A stretch of 64,000 bases of DNA from Cellulosimicrobium sp. CUA-896 (GTDB lineage Bacteria > Actinomycetota > Actinomycetes > Actinomycetales > Cellulomonadaceae). The stretch lies in assembly GCF_001942335.1 (NCBI RefSeq), contig NZ_MKKH01000011.1, positions 62,001 through 126,000 of the forward strand. Direction: 5' to 3'. Below, one piece after another: positions 6,982 through 17,455 of this stretch (position 1 is its first letter; each line of letters opens with the position of its first letter). The notes beneath the pieces were generated by a model. It worked only from the letters and a program-made list of their open reading frames with translations. It was not told where the DNA came from and made no database searches. The position numbers and the translations under genes are program-made.

Positions 6982-8223
6982 ATGACCGCACCGCAGGAGG
7001 CGCCGACCACGCGCCCCGGCCCCGCGCTGCTCGCGCTGGCGATGGGCGGCTTCACCATCGGCACGACCGAGTTCGCGACGATGGGCCTGCTCTCGGACAT
7101 CGCGGGCGACCTCGACGTGAGCATCCCCACCGCGGGGCACGCGATCACGGCGTACGCCGTCGGCGTGGTCGTCGGCGCGCCCCTGCTCACCGTCCTCGCC
7201 GCCCGCCTGCCGCGCAAGACGCTGCTCGTCGTGCTCATGGCGGCATACACCCTCGCCAACGTGCTCTCCGCGACCGCGGGCAGCATCGAGGCCCTCGTCG
7301 CCGGGCGCTTCCTCGCGGGCCTGCCGCACGGCGCATTCTTCGGCGTCGGGGCCGCGGTCGGCGCGGCGGTCGCCGGCCCCGGCCGGCGCGGGCACGCGGT
7401 CGCGATGATGATGACCGGCCTGACGATCGCGAACGTCGTCGGCGTGCCGCTGTCGACGTTCGTCGGGCAGCAGCTCGGATGGCGCGCGGCGTTCGTCCTC
7501 GTCGGCGTCCTCGGACTCGTGACCCTCGCCGCGCTGTGGTGGCTCGTCCCGGCCCGCGCGGGGCACGAGGTGTCCAGCGTGCGCCGCGAGCTCGGCGCGC
7601 TGCGCAACGGCCCGCTGTGGACGGCGTTCGTCGGTGCCGCGGTCGGCTTCGGCGGCATGTTCGCCGTCTACTCCTACGTCGAGCCGACGGTCACGCGCGT
7701 CACGGGGCTCTCCTCCGGTGCCGTGCCCGTCGTGCTCGCGGTGTTCGGCGTCGGCATGACCGTCGGCACGCTCGTGGGCGGCCGGCTCGCGGACCGGTCC
7801 GTGCAGCGCACCGTCTACCTCGGGTTCGCCTCCACCGCACTCGCGCTCGTCCTCTTCGCGCTCACCGGACAGCACCCGGCGCCCGCGGTCGCGGCCCTCT
7901 TCCTCCTCGGCGTCACCTCGCAGGTGCTCGGCCTCGCGCTGCAGACGCGGCTCATGGACCTGTCGCCGCGGACGCCGTCGCTCGGCGCGGCGCTGTGCCA
8001 CTCCGCGCTCAACGTCGGCAACGCCAGCGGCGCGTACCTCGGCGGACTCGTCATCGCCGCCGGGTGGGGCTACCTCGCGCCGGCATGGACGGGCGTCGTC
8101 CTCACCCTCGCCGGCCTGGCGATCCTCGTGCTGCTCGGTCGCCGCCCGGCGGGCGTCGTGGTCGCGACCGTGACCGACGACGACGCGGACCGCGCGCAGG
8201 AGCGGACCGCGGCCGGCGGCTGA
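6982..8223 (+). CDS. MFS transporter, DHA1 (AraJ/SotB-like) exporter
   Basis: A 413-residue, 12-helix major facilitator of the AraJ/SotB-like DHA1 group, which exports sugars or small drugs. Diagnostic segments are the first helix GGFTIGTTEFATMGLL (residues about 14-29), the loop RLPRKTLLVV, and GLPHGAFFGVGAA in helix 4. The ATG follows GGAGGAG with good spacing. It is preceded by a DtxR-family regulator and an isolated perfect palindrome, so expression is likely repressed at that site. The substrate is unknown. Confidence 0.85.
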   Translation: MTAPQEAPTTRPGPALLALAMGGFTIGTTEFATMGLLSDIAGDLDVSIPTAGHAITAYAVGVVVGAPLLTVLAARLPRKTLLVVLMAAYTLANVLSATAGSIEALVAGRFLAGLPHGAFFGVGAAVGAAVAGPGRRGHAVAMMMTGLTIANVVGVPLSTFVGQQLGWRAAFVLVGVLGLVTLAALWWLVPARAGHEVSSVRRELGALRNGPLWTAFVGAAVGFGGMFAVYSYVEPTVTRVTGLSSGAVPVVLAVFGVGMTVGTLVGGRLADRSVQRTVYLGFASTALALVLFALTGQHPAPAVAALFLLGVTSQVLGLALQTRLMDLSPRTPSLGAALCHSALNVGNASGAYLGGLVIAAGWGYLAPAWTGVVLTLAGLAILVLLGRRPAGVVVATVTDDDADRAQERTAAGG

Positions 8224-8339
8224 GCCCGCGGGGCTCACAGCGAGGACCCAGCGAGGCGCGGTAGGTTGGGCCGCACCGCGCACGCCGGTGCGCGCCGTTG
8301 CAGCCCGGTGAGGAGCCGGCGACCCCCGAGGAGCGTCCT

Positions 8340-8996
8340 GTGAGCAAGAGCGCCACCGCGGCGACCGGCGTCGGGCCCGACACCGACCGGCTCGAGCCGA
8401 CGGCCTTCGGGCCCCGCCCGATGGGCTCGCGCGCTCTCGGCTGGATCCTCGTGGTGCTCGGCGCCGTGGGGCTCGTCGCGTCCGGGGCGCTCGCCGTCGA
8501 GCGGTACCTCAAGCTCATGAACCCCGAGCACGTGATGTCGTGCAGCTTCAGCGTCTTCCTCGACTGCGGCAAGGCGATCGACTCGTGGCAGGGCTCGCTC
8601 CTCGGGTTCCCCAACCCGCTCATCGGGGTCGCGGCGTTCCCGGTCGTCATCACGACCGGCGTGGTGGTCCTCGCCGGGGCGCGTCTGCCGCGCTGGTACT
8701 GGCTGTCCCTGCTCGGCGCCACGACCGTCGGGATCGGCCTGGTCGTGTTCCTCGTCTGGACGAGCCTGTACGCGCTCGTCGCGCTGTGCCCGTACTGCAT
8801 GGTGGTGTGGGCCGCGATGCTCCCGCTCTTCTGGTACCAGGTGGTCCACGCGGTGCAGGAGGGACACCTGCGGGTGGGCGAAGGGGCGCGGCGCACGATC
8901 GTCGGCAACCGCCATCTGTTCCTCGCGATCGGCTACGTCGCCCTCGTCGCGTGGGTGTTCCTCGTCATGGGCCCGCACCTGCTCGCGAGCCTCTGA
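8340..8996 (+). CDS. Vitamin K epoxide reductase (VKOR) family membrane protein
   Basis: A 218-residue membrane protein that in actinobacteria re-oxidises DsbA-like proteins during disulfide formation outside the cytoplasm, using quinones. It shows the family pattern: a TM segment (about residues 30-50), the loop cysteines SCSFSVFLDCGKA (two conserved cysteines) and the redox centre ALCPYCMVVW (CxxC) at the start of a later helix. The chosen GTG start is preceded by GAGGAG; an upstream in-frame start lacks this. A TAGGTT hexamer at 8262-8267 gives a leader of about 66 nt. No DsbA-like partner is adjacent. Confidence 0.9.
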   Translation: MSKSATAATGVGPDTDRLEPTAFGPRPMGSRALGWILVVLGAVGLVASGALAVERYLKLMNPEHVMSCSFSVFLDCGKAIDSWQGSLLGFPNPLIGVAAFPVVITTGVVVLAGARLPRWYWLSLLGATTVGIGLVVFLVWTSLYALVALCPYCMVVWAAMLPLFWYQVVHAVQEGHLRVGEGARRTIVGNRHLFLAIGYVALVAWVFLVMGPHLLASL

Positions 8997-9004
8997 GCGT
9001 CCGC

Positions 9005-9024
9005 CGTCCCCGGCGGCCGGGACG
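9005..9024. terminator. Bidirectional hairpin between VKOR and YbjQ genes
   Basis: CGTCCCCGG (9005-9013) pairs with CCGGGACG (9017-9024) around a 3-nt loop with one bulge, between two convergent genes. No U-tract follows, as is common in actinobacteria. Confidence 0.5.
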
Positions 9025-9029
9025 AGGCG

Positions 9030-9443
9030 TCAGGCGGTGGGCCGGTCCGGTGCGTCCTGCGGCCCCGCACCCGCGAGGTGCGCCGACTGCGCCGTCGCGC
9101 CCGCCTCGCCCGCCGGGATCGGCGAGACGACGACCGCGGTGCCGTAGGCGCACACCTCGGAGAACGACGCCGCGATCTCGCCCGTGTCGAACCGCATGCC
9201 GACGACCGCGTTCGCGCCGCGGCGCCGCGCCTCCTCGACCATGCGGTGCATGACCTCCTGGCGGGACTCGTGCACGAGCCGCGTGTACTCCTTGACCTCG
9301 CCCCCGCCGAGGGAGCGGAAGCTCGCGACGACGTTCGCGCCGAGGTTCGCGGCGCGCACCGTCAGGCCCATCACCTCGCCGAGCACGGCGTCGACGCGGT
9401 ACCCGGGGACCTCGTTGGTCGTCACGACGATCACGGGCGCCAT
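9030..9443 (-). CDS. YbjQ-like heavy-metal-binding-domain protein
   Basis: A 137-residue cytoplasmic protein of the YbjQ (DUF74) family, which forms small beta-barrel oligomers of unknown function. Recognisable segments are [12 protein letters not shown] at the N-terminus, [12 protein letters not shown], the helix [20 protein letters not shown] and [10 protein letters not shown] near residue 110. The ATG at 9443 is the first before the conserved domain. A Gly/Ala-rich tail of about 25 residues extends past the usual end of the domain. The gene is convergent with VKOR and divergent from leuS. Confidence 0.85.
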   Translation of the reverse strand: MAPVIVVTTNEVPGYRVDAVLGEVMGLTVRAANLGANVVASFRSLGGGEVKEYTRLVHESRQEVMHRMVEEARRRGANAVVGMRFDTGEIAASFSEVCAYGTAVVVSPIPAGEAGATAQSAHLAGAGPQDAPDRPTA

Positions 9444-9514
9444 CCTGTCACGCAGGGTCCCGTCGGCCACGGGACCCGCCCACGGGCGCGCCGCCGGCCA
9501 CCGTCCCCGGGTCG

Positions 9515-9520
9515 TAGAAT
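9515..9520 (+). promoter_or_regulatory. Leaderless promoter -10 of leuS
   Basis: TAGAAT, 7 nt before the GTG at 9528. There is no Shine-Dalgarno sequence and no room for a T-box leader. Confidence 0.6.
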
Positions 9521-9527
9521 CGGCCGG

Positions 9528-12500
9528 GTGACCACCCCTGACGCCACCGAGATCACGCACGCCCCCGGTCAGCCCGCGCGGCCGGACGAGCCCGCCCACC
9601 GCTACACGCCGGCGCTCGCGGAGCAGATCGAGCTCAAGTGGCAGGAGCTGTGGGAGCAGCGCGGCACGTTCTTCGCCGCGAACCCGCAGGGGCCGCTCAC
9701 GGACGGCGCGGGCGAGGGCCCGCGGGGCGCGAGCCCGTACTTCATCATGGACATGTTCCCGTACCCGTCCGGCGCGGGCCTGCACGTCGGCCACCCCCTC
9801 GGGTACATCGCGACCGACGTCGTCGGGCGCTTCCGGCGCATGTGCGGCGACAACGTGCTGCACGCCCTCGGCTACGACGCGTTCGGCCTGCCCGCCGAGC
9901 AGTACGCGGTGCAGACCGGTCAGCACCCGCGCACGACGACCGAGGCGAACATCACCAACATGCGGCGCCAGCTGCGGCGCCTGGGCCTCGCGCACGACTC
10001 GCGTCGCACGTTCGCGACGATCGACCCGGAGTACGTGCGGTGGACGCAGTGGATCTTCCTGCAGATCTTCGACGCGTGGTACGACCCGGACGCCTCGCGC
10101 CCCGACGGAGGGCGCGGTCGGGCCCGCCGCATCGCCGAGCTCGAGGCCGAGCTCGCCGACGGGACGCGACCCGTGCCCGCCGGCGTCGAGGGCGTCGAGG
10201 AGGGCGCCGACTGGGCGGGCCTGACGACCGACCAGCGCCGCGCCGTCGTCGACTCCCAGCGCCTCGCGTACGTCGACGAGTCGCCCGTGAACTGGGCGCC
10301 GGGGCTGGGCACCGTGCTCGCGAACGAGGAGGTCACCGCCGACGGCCGCTCCGAGCGCGGCAACTTCCCGGTGTTCCAGCGCAGCCTGCGGCAGTGGAAG
10401 ATGCGCATCACCGCGTACGCGGACCGCCTCGCGGACGACCTCGACCTCATCGACTGGCCCGAGAAGGTCACGGCGATGCAGCGCAACTGGATCGGCCGCA
10501 GCGAGGGCGCGCTCGTGCGCTTCGCCGTGCTCGGCACCGGCGACGGGGCGAACGACGTCGCCGCCGAGGCCGGCACGCAGGTCGAGGTCTTCACGACCCG
10601 TCCCGACACGCTGTTCGGTGCGACGTTCATGGTCGTCTCGCCCGAGCACCCGCTGCTCGACGAGGTCCCGGCGCACTGGCCCGACGGGACCTCGAGCGCC
10701 TGGACCGGCGGCCACGCGTCGCCGGTCGAGGCCGTGGCCGCCTACCGGCGCGAGGCCGCCGCGAAGACCGCGGTCGAGCGGCAGGCCGACGCGGGGAAGA
10801 AGACGGGCGTCTTCACCGGCCACCTCGCGGTGAACCCGGTCAACGGTGCGACGATCCCCGTCTTCACCGCCGACTACGTGCTCATGGGCTACGGCACCGG
10901 CGCGATCATGGCCGTGCCCGGTGGTGACGAGCGCGACCACGCGTTCGCCGAGGCGTTCGGCCTGCCCGTCGTGCGCACGGTCGAGCCCGCGGGCGGCCTG
11001 CCCGAGGACTTCACGGGCGCGTACACGGGTGACGGGGTCGTCGTGGCGTCGTCGAACGACGAGGTCTCGCTCGACGGCCTCGACGTGCCGGCCGCCAAGC
11101 GCGCGATCACCGACTGGCTGGTCGCGAAGGGCCTCGGCGAGGGCACGACGACGTACCGCCTGCGCGACTGGCTGTTCAGCCGCCAGCGGTACTGGGGGGA
11201 GCCGTTCCCGATCGTGTGGGACTCCGACGACCGCCCGGTCGCCGTCCCGGACTCCCTGCTGCCCGTCGAGCTCCCGGACGTGCCGGACTACGCCCCCCGG
11301 ACCTTCGACGCCGACGACGCCGAGTCCTCGCCCGAGGCCCCGCTGGGGCGCAACGAGGACTGGGTGCGCGTCACGCTCGACCTCGGCGACGGGCCGAAGG
11401 AGTACCGTCGCGACACCAACACGATGCCGAACTGGGCCGGCTCCTGCTGGTACTACCTGCGCTATCTCGACCCGACGTGGTCGGGCGTCGCGGACCCGGT
11501 GGACGCCGCGGCCGACGGCGGCCCCGCGGAGGCGACGGTGGTCGACCCCGACCTCGAGCGGTACTGGATGGGTCCGGCGCACAACCCGTCGGCGGGACGC
11601 GCGGGCGGGGTCGACCTGTACGTGGGCGGCGTCGAGCACGCGGTGCTGCACCTGCTGTACGCACGGTTCTGGCACAAGGTGCTCTACGACCTGGGCCACG
11701 TGTCGAGCCTCGAGCCGTTCCACCGGCTGTTCAACCAGGCTACGTCCAGGCGTACGCCTTCACCGACGCGCGCGGCCAGTACGTCCCCGCGGCCGAGGTC
11801 ACCGAGGAGCCCGCGGCCGACGGCTCCGGTGAGTCCGTGTACCGCTGGAACGGCGAGGCCGTCCAGCGCGAGTACGGCAAGATGGGCAAGTCGCTGAAGA
11901 ACGTCGTCACGCCCGACGACATGTACGCCGAGTACGGCGCCGACACGTTCCGCGTCTACGAGATGTCCATGGGCCCGCTCGACCTGTCGCGCCCGTGGGA
12001 GACGCGCGCCGTCGTGGGGTCCCAGCGGTTCCTGCAGCGCCTGTGGCGCAACGTGGTGGACGAGGACACGGGCGAGGTGACCGTCACCGACGATCCCGCC
12101 GAGCCGGCCACCCTGCGCGCGGTGCACCGCGCGATCGCGGACGTGCGCGTCGAGATGGAGCACATGCGGCCCAACACCGCGATCGCCAAGCTCATCACGC
12201 TGAACAACCACCTCACCTCGCTGGACCGCGTGCCGCGCGAGGCGGTCGAACCCCTCGTGCTCATGACGGCGCCCGTCGCGCCGCACCTCGCCGAGGAGCT
12301 GTGGCAGCGTCTCGGCCACGAGCAGTCGTTGGCCCACGAGCCGTTCCCCACGGCGGACGAGCAGTACCTGGTGGAGGACACCGTCACGTGCGTCGTCCAG
12401 GTCAAGGGGAAGGTGCGCGGCCGGCTCGAGGTCTCGCCGTCGATCTCCGAGGAGGACCTGACGGCCGCGGCGCTCGCGGAGCCGAACGTCGTGCGCGCGA

Positions 12501-12565
12501 TCGACGGCGCACCGGTGCGCAAGGTGGTCGTGCGCGCGCCGAAGCTGGTCAACGTCGTCGTCTGA
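9528..12565 (+). CDS. leuS: Leucine-tRNA ligase (frameshifted here)
   Basis: Class I leucyl-tRNA synthetase that charges tRNA-Leu with leucine and edits mischarged products. After restoring one base it is 1,012 residues, with the HIGH-type motif in [15 protein letters not shown], the editing domain including [13 protein letters not shown], and the KMSKS-type loop written here as KMGKSLKN. The frame breaks at about 11739: the sequence reads LFNQ-ATSRR, but inserting one G into caggctac restores the family sequence LFNQGYVQAYA. Since this gene is essential and open everywhere else, an assembly error is the probable cause. Residues about 190-225 hold an insertion rich in Arg/Glu/Asp. The GTG start is fixed by the -10 hexamer 7 nt upstream. 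The degV gene follows 5 nt after the stop. Confidence 0.95.
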
Positions 12566-12570
12566 CGGCC

Positions 12571-13443
12571 ATGGCCCACCACGTCCACGTCGTCACCGAC
12601 TCGACGGCGTCCCTGCCGCCGGGCGGGCCGGCGCTGCTGCGCACGGTCCCGCTGCACGTGGTGGTCGAGGACGAGTCGTCCCTCGAGGGTGTGGGGATCG
12701 GCGCCGACGACGTGGCCGCGCACCTCCAGGCCGGGCGCCACGTCACGACGTCGCAGCCGTCGCCGGCGGCGTTCTCCGCGGCCTACCGGGCGGCCGCCCA
12801 GGCCGGCGCCGAGGCCGTCGTGTCCGTGCACCTGTCGGGCGAGCTGTCCGGCACGGTCCACGCGGCGGCGCTCGCCGCCGCCGACGCGCCCGTCCCGGTC
12901 CGGGTCGTCGACTCCCGCACGGTGGCGATGGGGCTCGGCTTCGCGGCCCGCGCGGCCGCGGACGCAGCACTCGACGGCGCGGGCGTCGACGACGTGGCGC
13001 GCCGCGCGCTCGCCGTGGCGGACTCGGGCCGGACGGTCTTCCTCGTCGACTCGCTCGACCACCTGCGGCGTGGAGGCCGGCTGAGCGCGGCGTCCGCGGC
13101 GCTCGGCACCGTCCTCGGCGTCCGCCCGCTCCTGTCCGTCCGGGACGGACGGATCCAGGTGGTCCAGAAGGTGCGGACGCGCGCTGCCGCTGTCGAGCGC
13201 CTGGCGACGGTCGCCGCGGAGTCGGCGGGGCGGCGGCGCGCCCCGGTCCTCGCGGTGCACCACCTGGGCGACGACGACGGCGCTCGCTCGCTCGCGGCCG
13301 ACCTCACCGCGCGCACCGGTCTGGAGGTGGCGGTGACGCCCGTGAGCGCGGTGCTCGGTGCCCACGTCGGCCCGGGCGTGCTGGCGGTCGTCGTCGCGGA
13401 CCTCGCGTCGCCGCCGCGAGGACCCGTGCAGCCCGTGCGCTGA
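12571..13443 (+). CDS. DegV-family fatty-acid-binding protein
   Basis: A 290-residue protein of the DegV (FakB-like) family, which binds a single fatty acid and in Firmicutes presents it to the kinase FakA. Family marks are VVTDSTASLP at the N-terminus (residues 7-16), TTSQPSPAAF (the fatty-acid carboxylate-binding TSQPS motif, about 59-68), VSVHLSGELSGT, VDSRTVAMGLG and DSLDHLRRGGRLS. The gene starts 5 nt after leuS and must be co-transcribed with it. No fakA-like gene is visible nearby. Confidence 0.9.
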   Translation: MAHHVHVVTDSTASLPPGGPALLRTVPLHVVVEDESSLEGVGIGADDVAAHLQAGRHVTTSQPSPAAFSAAYRAAAQAGAEAVVSVHLSGELSGTVHAAALAAADAPVPVRVVDSRTVAMGLGFAARAAADAALDGAGVDDVARRALAVADSGRTVFLVDSLDHLRRGGRLSAASAALGTVLGVRPLLSVRDGRIQVVQKVRTRAAAVERLATVAAESAGRRRAPVLAVHHLGDDDGARSLAADLTARTGLEVAVTPVSAVLGAHVGPGVLAVVVADLASPPRGPVQPVR

Positions 13444-13450
13444 CCTCGGC

Positions 13451-13480
13451 GTGCTGGCCGTGCTGGCGGTGCTGGCCGTG
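13451..13480 (+). repeat. Three 9-bp direct repeats downstream of degV
   Basis: GTGCTGGCC, GTGCTGGCG, GTGCTGGCC in tandem, in the 121-bp gap between degV and comEA. Apart from the comEA -10 nothing else was seen in this gap. Confidence 0.5.
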
Positions 13481-13552
13481 CACAGCCCCGGCGTCCTGCC
13501 GTCCCGTCCACACGAGGCACTGGTCGCCGGGTCGCGCCCGCCGTGTCCTCCC

Positions 13553-13558
13553 TAGCGT
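13553..13558 (+). promoter_or_regulatory. Leaderless promoter -10 of comEA
   Basis: TAGCGT, 6 nt before the ATG at 13565; no Shine-Dalgarno sequence. Confidence 0.55.
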
Positions 13559-13564
13559 GCGCGC

Positions 13565-14898
13565 ATGACCACACCACGGCACGCGCCCCTCGACACCGGG
13601 TCCCCGGCCCGGCCCGGTCACGCGCCGCGGCGCAGCGACGCCGTCGTGCGGCAGCGGCTGCGCGCGGTCGCGGGCGGGCAGCGGCGGCTCGCGCCGCCGT
13701 CCGAGACGCCCGCGGTGACCGCGGGCGGGCGACCGGTCCTCGCGTGGCAGCCGGTGAGCGGTGCGCCGGTACCGGCCCGGTCCGAGCCGGTGCGTGCCGT
13801 CGAGCACGAGCCGGTGCGCGACGCCGAGCTCGAACCGGTGCCCGTCGCCGAGCCGGGCGCCGGGGCAGGTGCCGATCCGGGTGCCCAGCCGGGCGCCCCC
13901 GGGGACGGCTGGCTCCCCGAGCGGCCCGGTGCCGTCCGCGCGTCGTCCCCGCGGGGCGGCGCGCGGACGGGTGAGGTGCCCGGGGCCACGGCGGACGAGC
14001 TCGCGCTACGCGCACGGCGCCGTGCCGCGACGACGGTCGCGCAGGCCTACGCGGCGGCGCACGGCCACCCGACGGCGCACTCCGGGTTCGCGGGGCTCGA
14101 CGAGCCGGACGAGGAAGCCGGCGGGTCGCGACCGAGGGTGGCGGTGCCGCCGCGCGTGGCCGTGGCGGCCGCGGTGGTGCTGCTCGCCGTGGCCGCGGTC
14201 GCCGGGTTCGTCACGCTGCGGCCCGAGCCGGTCGCGGCGTTCGGCGTGGTCGGGGCCGCGGCGGCGGGCGAGGAGGCGACGCGGCGGCGGGCGAGGAGGG
14301 CGACGCGGCGGCCGGCGAGGACACCGACGGCGGCGGCGCGGCGGGCGCGTCCGGCGCCGGGTCCGGTGACCCCGGCGGGTCGAGCGGGACGCCGGGCGGC
14401 AGCGACGACGCTCCCGCGGCGGGTGCGCCCGGGCGCGCGGGGCAGGTCGTCGTGCACGTCGTGGGACGGGTCGCGGCGCCCGGGCTCGTGACCGTCGTCG
14501 ACGGCGCGCGCGTCGCGGACGCACTCGCCGCGGCGGGCGGCACCCTGCCGGACGCCGACCTCGCCGCGCTCAACATCGCGCGCACCGTGGTGGACGGGGA
14601 GCAGATCGTCGTCCCGCTCCCGGGGGAGCAGGTCCCGCAGCCCGGGGTCGCCGGCACCGGCACGGTCGCGGGCGGGGCGACGGCCGGCGGCGCCGGCGCG
14701 GCGGGCGGCGTGGTCGACCTCAACGCCGCCGACGCGACCGCGCTCGACACGCTGCCGGGCATCGGTCCGGTCCTCGCCGAGCGGATCGTCGCGTGGCGCA
14801 CGGAGCACGGGAGGTTCACGTCCGTCGACGAGCTCGGCGAGGTCAGCGGGATCGGCCCGTCCGTCCTCGCCGACCTGCGCGACCTGGTCCGCGTGTGA
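13565..14898 (+). CDS. comEA: ComEA-like DNA-binding protein (frameshifted here)
   Basis: Membrane-anchored DNA receptor of the competence-type uptake machinery, about 444 residues after restoring one base. The order is a long Pro/Ala/Glu-rich cytoplasmic head, a single membrane helix (AVAAAVVLLAVAAVAGFV, about residues 200-217), a Gly/Ala/Asp-rich linker, an SLBB domain (VVHVVGRVAAPGLVTV) and a C-terminal double helix-hairpin-helix (LDTLPGIGPVLAERIVAWR, SGIGPSVLADLRDLV). The frame breaks at about 14277 in a repeated GGCGAGGAG(G)GCGAC unit; the second copy of the unit keeps the extra G, which shows what was lost. The stop overlaps the comEC start (GTGTGA), so the pair is translationally coupled. 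Natural competence is rarely demonstrated in actinobacteria. Confidence 0.88.
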
Positions 14899-17405
14899 CC
14901 GACCTGCGGCTCGTCCCGGCGGCGCTCGCCGCCTGGACCGCAGCCGTGGTCGCCGTCGGGGCGCGTCCGGCGCCGGTCCTCGTGGCCGCCTGCGTCTGCG
15001 CCGTCCTCGCCGCGACCGTCGCGGCGGCGGGCGCGGCGAGGAGGGCGGTGCCGGGGTCCTGGGGACAGGCCGTCCTCGTCGTGGCGTGCGTCGCCGCCGT
15101 CCTCGTGTCGAGCGGCGTCCAGCTCGCCGCGCGCGCGGCGGGAGGCCTGGAGGAGCTCGCCGAGGACGGCGCCACCGTCCGCGTGACGGCCACCGTGCGG
15201 TCGGCCGTCGAGCCACGGCTGAACCCGTGGACGGGAGCCGCCGACCGCCACGAGGTGCGCGTCGAGGCGCTCGAGGTCACCGCCCGCGGGGTCACCGCTC
15301 CCGCGACCGGCCCGCTCGTCGTCGCCGGGCCGGGGGACGGGTGGGACGAGCTCGCCTACGGCGCACGGGTCGAGGTGGTCGGACAGCTCGCGGCGGACGG
15401 GGACCGGACGTTCGTGCGCACCGACGCCGCACCGCGCGTGCTCGCCGAACCGTCCGCGCCGCTGCGCGGGGTCCGGGCCATGCGGGAGGGGATCCTCGAC
15501 GTCACCACCGGCCTGAGCCCGCAGGCCCGTGGGCTCGTGCCCGGTGTGGCCGTCGGGGACACGTCACGCCTGGAGCCGGAGCTCGACGAGGCGATGCGGA
15601 CGACGTCGCTCACGCACGTCACCGCCGTCTCCGGCGGGCACTTCGCCGTCGTCGTCGCGACGGTCGCCGCGCTGTGCGTCGCCCTGCGCGCCCCGCGGGT
15701 CGTGCGCGTGCTCGTCACCGCGGCGGCGATGGTCGGCTTCGTCGCGCTCGTGCACCCCGAGCCGAGCGTGCTGCGCGCGGCGGCGATGGGGGCGGTCGGC
15801 CTCGTCGGGGCGCTGCTCGGACGGCCGTCGCGCGCCGTGGCCGCCCTCGCCGGGGCCGTGGTCGTGCTGCTCGTGCTCGACCCCTGGCTCGCGCGGTCGT
15901 ACGGGTTCGTCCTGTCCGTCGCCGCGACCGCCGGCCTCGCGCTCGGCACCGCGCCGATCGCCCGCCGGCTGGCCCCGTGGTGCGGTCGGACGGCGGCGCA
16001 CGTCGTCGCCGTCCCCGTCGCGGCGCAGGTCGCGTGCGCGCCGGTCGTCGTGCTGCTCGACCCGTCCGTGAGCCTGTACGCCGTACCGGCCAACCTCGTC
16101 GCCGCGCCGGCGCTCGGCCCGGCGACGGTGCTCGGCGTGCTCGCCACGCTGCTGGCGCCGGTGTGGCCCGCGGCCGCCACCGCCGTCGCGGCGGTGGCCG
16201 GCGCGTGCACATGGTGGCTCGCCGCGGTCGCCCGGCTCTTCGCGGGCCTCCCGGCCGCGCGCGTCCCGTGGCCGGGCGGCGTGGGCGGCCTGCTGCTCCT
16301 CGCCGCGGCGTCCGTCGTCGTCCTCGCCGTCCTCCTGCGCTCGCGACGGCTCGCGGCGCTGGGGGAGCGGCGTGAGGTCCGCCGCGGTGGGCGCGACCCG
16401 CTGCAGGGCACGGTCGAGAGCCTGACGGCGAGCCTGCGCCGGTGGCGTCGTCGCGGCGCGGGCGCGCGGACGCCGTCCGCCCCGGGTGGCAGACCGCGAC
16501 CGCGGTCGCGGCAGCCGGCGCGCGTCCTGCGGGCCGCGGTCCTCGTCGTCCTGCTCGTGGTCGCGGTCGGGATGCTCGTGCGCCCCGCCGCCCTGCGCGG
16601 CGGAGCCGTTCCGGACGACTGGGCGGTCGTGGCCTGCGACGTCGGCCAGGGCGACGCGCTCGTGCTGCGCTCGGGCCCGGTGTCCGCCGTCGTGGTCGAC
16701 GTCGGGCCGGACGGTCCCGCCGCGGACCGGTGCCTCGACGACCTCGGCGTGCGGCGTGTCGACCTGCTCGTGCTCAGCCACTTCCACGCCGACCACGTGG
16801 GCGGGCTCGAGGAGGTGCTCGAGGGCCGGGCGGTGGACCGGGCTCTCGTGACGGCGACCCGTGACCCGGCCGAGCAGACCGGTCGCGCGCTCGGGCTCCT
16901 GGAGGTGGCCGGCGTGCGGGTCGACGTCGCGCGCCCGGGCGACGCGGCCACGGCCGGCTCGGGCGAGGACGCGGTCCGCTGGGAGGTGCTGCAGGCGGGA
17001 CCGGCCGCGGACGGCGGCGAGGGCGGCGCCAACGACGCGAGCGTCGTCCTGCTCGCCGAGGTGCGCGGTGCGGACGTCGTCGCGCTCGGCGACCTCGAGG
17101 ACGCCGGGCAGGACGCGCTCGTCGACGAGCTCGCGCGGCGCGGCACCGGGCCCGTGGACGTCGTGAAGATGGCCCACCACGGCTCGCGGACGCAGTCGTC
17201 CGCGCTCGCCGCGGCGCTCTCGCCGACCGTCGCCCTCGTGAGCTCGGGGGAGAACACCTACGGCCACCCGACCGACCATGCGCTCGACCTGTACCGGGGC
17301 GCGGGCGCCGCGGTGCTGCGCACCGACACGTGCGGCACCGTCGCGCTCGTCGTGCGTGAGGGCACGCTCTCCGCGGCCGGGTGCGGCGACACGGCTCGCC
17401 CGTGA
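14895..17405 (+). CDS. comEC: ComEC/Rec2-type DNA transport channel protein
   Basis: An 836-residue polytopic membrane protein that forms the inner-membrane channel for single-stranded DNA in transformation. The N-terminal region has several helices and an OB-like extracellular loop. The competence domain starts at about residue 215 (GLVPGVAVGDTSRL, then LTHVTAVSGGHFAV) with many helices. The C-terminal metallo-beta-lactamase domain has LVLSHFHADHVGG near residue 625 (HxHxDH metal site) and KMAHHGSRTQS. Full family length and all domains are present. The GTG start overlaps the comEA stop. The pilus and comF-type genes are not in this window. Confidence 0.92.
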   Translation: MTDLRLVPAALAAWTAAVVAVGARPAPVLVAACVCAVLAATVAAAGAARRAVPGSWGQAVLVVACVAAVLVSSGVQLAARAAGGLEELAEDGATVRVTATVRSAVEPRLNPWTGAADRHEVRVEALEVTARGVTAPATGPLVVAGPGDGWDELAYGARVEVVGQLAADGDRTFVRTDAAPRVLAEPSAPLRGVRAMREGILDVTTGLSPQARGLVPGVAVGDTSRLEPELDEAMRTTSLTHVTAVSGGHFAVVVATVAALCVALRAPRVVRVLVTAAAMVGFVALVHPEPSVLRAAAMGAVGLVGALLGRPSRAVAALAGAVVVLLVLDPWLARSYGFVLSVAATAGLALGTAPIARRLAPWCGRTAAHVVAVPVAAQVACAPVVVLLDPSVSLYAVPANLVAAPALGPATVLGVLATLLAPVWPAAATAVAAVAGACTWWLAAVARLFAGLPAARVPWPGGVGGLLLLAAASVVVLAVLLRSRRLAALGERREVRRGGRDPLQGTVESLTASLRRWRRRGAGARTPSAPGGRPRPRSRQPARVLRAAVLVVLLVVAVGMLVRPAALRGGAVPDDWAVVACDVGQGDALVLRSGPVSAVVVDVGPDGPAADRCLDDLGVRRVDLLVLSHFHADHVGGLEEVLEGRAVDRALVTATRDPAEQTGRALGLLEVAGVRVDVARPGDAATAGSGEDAVRWEVLQAGPAADGGEGGANDASVVLLAEVRGADVVALGDLEDAGQDALVDELARRGTGPVDVVKMAHHGSRTQSSALAAALSPTVALVSSGENTYGHPTDHALDLYRGAGAAVLRTDTCGTVALVVREGTLSAAGCGDTARP

Positions 17406-17455
17406 CGTCCCCGGGGCGGCGGGGGGAGTCGGCGGCTCGTGGCAGGCTTGTCCGC

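Noticed and set aside
11700..11760. Programmed frameshift in leuS
   Set aside because: There is no slippery heptamer or downstream structure, and the same kind of one-base loss occurs in many unrelated genes, so sequencing error is simpler.
13358..13555. Small ORF at the degV 3' end reading VLAVLAVLAVH
   Set aside because: It overlaps degV in another frame and its hydrophobic part is only a translation of a 9-bp repeat.
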